NCBI RefSeq assembly: GCF_026559675.1
Contig: NZ_CP092891.1
Coordinates: forward strand, 372,001-436,000
From: Microbacterium oxydans
Lineage (GTDB): Bacteria; Actinomycetota; Actinomycetes; Actinomycetales; Microbacteriaceae
Length of the DNA: 64,000 bases
Reading direction: 5' to 3'
The notes below the pieces were generated by a model. It worked only from the letters and a program-made list of their open reading frames with translations. It did not search any database and had not been told where the DNA came from. Position numbers and translations under genes: made by a program. The stretch's first letter is position 1; each line of letters starts with the position of its first letter. Below, piece after piece: positions 62,164 to 64,000 of this stretch.

Positions 62164-63393
62164 CTAGCCGAGGAACTCCCGCGCCGCGGCCGAGAGCGCG
62201 GTGACGCCGACCTCGATGGTCGGGTGGATCTCCGGCGCGAAGAACGGCGAGTGGTTGGTCGGGATCTCCTGCTCCAGGCGACCCGCCGCCGCGGCCTCGG
62301 CGAAACGGGTCGGGTCGACGCCGCCCCAGAACCAGAACACCAGGGGAGCGCCGGCGTCACGGGCGAACCACGACACGTCCTCACTCCCGGTGAACATGCC
62401 GGGGTCGATGACGGATGCTTCGCCGAGGGCCCGCTGCAGCGCCGCGGTCACCCGGGTCGTGGCGTCCTCATCGTTGATGGTGGCGGGGAGGGTGTGGTCG
62501 GTGCGGATCTCGGGCTCGCGCTCCGCGCCGGACGCCGTCGCCTCGGCGCGCACGATGCGCTCGACGCTCGCGAGCACCTTCTCGCGCGCCTCCTCGTTCG
62601 GGTAGCGCAGGCTCAGCTCGAGCTTCGCCTCCGCGGGGATGATGTTGTTCTTGAGCCCCGCGTGGATCGAGCCGACCGTGACGACGGCCACGCCCTGCGG
62701 GTCGATCTCGCGCGAGGCGATGGTCTGCAGGCGCATCACGGTCGCCGCGGCCATGACGACCGGGTCGATCGTGGCGTGCGGGCGGGAGCCGTGACCGCCG
62801 CGTCCGTGCAGGGTGACGGTGAGCCCGTCGGAGGCCGCCATCTGCGTGCCGCTGCGCACCCCGATGATGCCGGCGGGCAGGGGGGTGACGTGCTGGCCGA
62901 GCACCACGTCGGGCTTCGGGTAGCGGTCGAGGATGCCGTCGTCGAGCATCGCGCGCGCACCGGCGCCGTACTCCTCCGCGGGCTGGATCAGCACGACCAG
63001 GGTGCCCGACCATTGGGAGCGCTCGGCGACGAGCTTCTCCACCGCGCCGATCATCGCCGTGACGTGCATGTCGTGGCCGCAGGCGTGCATGACGGGGACG
63101 GTCGTGCCCGCGGGGTCGACGCCCTTCGCGGTGCTCGCGTACGACAGACCCGTCTGCTCCTCGACGGGGAGCGCGTCCATGTCGGCGCGCACCCAGACGA
63201 CGGGCCCGTCGCCGGACTCCGTCGAAGGGTTGCGCAGCACACCGACCACGCCGGTCACCCCGACGCCCTCTTCGACCTCGAGGCCGAGGTCGCGCAGATG
63301 CTGGGCGGCGATGCCCGCGGTGCGCGTCTCCTGGAACGAGAGCTCGGGGTGCTGATGCAGGTCGATGTAGAGCGCTTCGAGGTCGATCGTCAT
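62164..63393 (-). CDS. M20D-family amidohydrolase (IAA-amino acid hydrolase-like)
   Basis: This 409-residue metallohydrolase has the M20D pattern: ALYIDLHQHPELSFQE at the start, VMHACGHDMHVTA with C105/H107 as metal ligands, QPAEEYGAGARAML with the catalytic/metal glutamates near 140, a dimerisation lid and FTGSEDVSWFARDAG near the end. It hydrolyses N-acyl amino acids or similar amides in the cytoplasm. TAGGCT 6 nt before the ATG marks a leaderless start. A TetR-family gene lies just upstream on the same strand. Confidence 0.92.
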   Translation of the reverse strand: MTIDLEALYIDLHQHPELSFQETRTAGIAAQHLRDLGLEVEEGVGVTGVVGVLRNPSTESGDGPVVWVRADMDALPVEEQTGLSYASTAKGVDPAGTTVPVMHACGHDMHVTAMIGAVEKLVAERSQWSGTLVVLIQPAEEYGAGARAMLDDGILDRYPKPDVVLGQHVTPLPAGIIGVRSGTQMAASDGLTVTLHGRGGHGSRPHATIDPVVMAAATVMRLQTIASREIDPQGVAVVTVGSIHAGLKNNIIPAEAKLELSLRYPNEEAREKVLASVERIVRAEATASGAEREPEIRTDHTLPATINDEDATTRVTAALQRALGEASVIDPGMFTGSEDVSWFARDAGAPLVFWFWGGVDPTRFAEAAAAGRLEQEIPTNHSPFFAPEIHPTIEVGVTALSAAAREFLG

Positions 63394-63399
63394 GGCCCG

Positions 63400-63405
63400 A
63401 GCCTA
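63400..63405 (-). promoter_or_regulatory. Leaderless -10 box of the M20D gene
   Basis: TAGGCT on the minus strand ends 6 nt before the ATG at 63393. Confidence 0.6.
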
Positions 63406-63446
63406 GCCCGGCGCCCTCTCGTTGCCGAGGCCTCTCCGCCCGCGGA

Positions 63447-64000
63447 TCAGGCCGGATGCACGTAGGTCGACAGCGTCGGCCCGGGGCGCAGCACCGCGTT
63501 CACGATCGCCTGGATCGCGAACTCGCTCGCCCCGCCGAGCTCGATGGTGTCGGGGTGCAGGAGCCATTGCATCTGCAACCCGTCCATCACGGCGAGGATC
63601 GCGGCGGCGGCGTCGGCGATCGTGTCCGGATCGGACACGCCCTCCTGCACGCAGAGCTCGTGGAACGCGGCCGAGACCTCGCGACGCAGCGTCGTGTAGC
63701 GGTCCTCGAAGAAGCCCCTGGCGGGGTGGTCGTCCGTCACCGACTCGGCGGACAGCACGGTGTACGCCTGGACGATGCCCGGACGCTTCTCGTTCGCGAA
63801 CGCCGTGCGCACGAGGTGCAGGAACAGCTCGGGGCCGTCGGGGATGTGCTTCTTGGCGAGACCGGCGACGTCGGACTGGTCGCGGTACGCGAGCACCTCG
63901 AGGAGCAGCTTCTGCTTGGAGCCGAAGTGGTGGAGGACCCCGGCGTGGGTGATGCCCACCTGCTCCGCGACATCCGCCAGCGTGCCGTTGGTGGATCCCT
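63447..64000 (-). CDS. TetR-family regulator (N-terminus cut off by window)
   Basis: The reading frame enters from the right edge and ends at 63447 (about 184 codons visible). The helix-turn-helix is visible at the edge (TLADVAEQVGITHAGVLHHF, then GSKQKLLLEVLAYRD), so only the first helix is missing. The ligand domain ends with GLQMQWLLHPDTIEL, as in the BetI/TetR_C_6-like group. It may control the M20D amidohydrolase gene 54 bp downstream. Confidence 0.9.
   Translation of the reverse strand, partial: GSTNGTLADVAEQVGITHAGVLHHFGSKQKLLLEVLAYRDQSDVAGLAKKHIPDGPELFLHLVRTAFANEKRPGIVQAYTVLSAESVTDDHPARGFFEDRYTTLRREVSAAFHELCVQEGVSDPDTIADAAAAILAVMDGLQMQWLLHPDTIELGGASEFAIQAIVNAVLRPGPTLSTYVHPA

Overview
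The window is about 70% G+C, has tightly packed genes joined by ATGA, GTGA or TTGA overlaps, and uses many GTG and a few TTG starts. Many genes have an actinobacterial leaderless-promoter signature (TANNNT 6-8 nt before the start codon). Gene content (kdpFABCDE, a roadblock/small-GTPase module, DUF3516 helicase, LacI-controlled sugar ABC genes without their own ATPase) suggests a Microbacteriaceae chromosome, most likely Microbacterium. The genus is inferred from style and gene content, not from a marker gene. No rRNA, tRNA, CRISPR array or insertion sequence was seen, and no stretch over 300 bases lacks a gene.

Layout. 1-3064 (minus): a truncated DEAD/DEAH helicase and a purine nucleoside phosphorylase. 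3107-4640 (minus): a three-gene roadblock / Ras-like GTPase / roadblock operon. 4828-17831: a two-armed, aromatic-type catabolic island. The minus arm carries an extradiol dioxygenase, a DUF3500 protein and an amidohydrolase-like protein lacking metal ligands. The plus arm carries a peptide-type ABC importer with a fused permease-ATPase, a LysR regulator, then a flavin monooxygenase, an NTF2-like protein, an FAH-family hydrolase and a RidA protein. 17838-24301: AlkD-like repair protein, FUSC transporter, DUF998-like protein, AAA-LuxR regulator and cold shock protein. 24450-29469: an iron-siderophore uptake operon behind a DtxR-type iron-box candidate. 29436-38156: a LacI regulon with an aldo/keto reductase, hydroxyacid dehydrogenase, sugar ABC importer, the regulator, an aldehyde dehydrogenase and a ThuA-like protein. 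Four near-identical LacI-type operators tie it together.

38263-40661: a hydrolase/TetR divergent pair with two perfect palindromic operators, and a TspO-like protein. 40724-48761 (minus): a complete kdp potassium system led by an extra 27-residue membrane peptide. Its KdpB carries an in-frame insertion built from a palindromic repeat pair and 15-bp tandem repeats. 48974-55996: a frameshifted small gene with its lipoprotein partner, an ArsB/SLC13 permease, an exported hydrolase, a PaiB-like protein, and an EamA exporter whose start codon overlaps that of a divergent MocR regulator. 56032-59318: a KimA-type potassium importer and a VanZ-like protein, separated by direct repeats that match those upstream of kdp. 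59281-64000: an NTF2-like protein, small alarmone synthetase, penicillin-binding-type carboxypeptidase, M20 amidohydrolase and a truncated TetR regulator.

The strongest unusual signals are the kdpB repeat insertion, the direct repeats shared by kdp and the KimA-type gene, the uncharacterised catabolic island, the four-site LacI regulon and the overlapping divergent start codons at 54184-54187.
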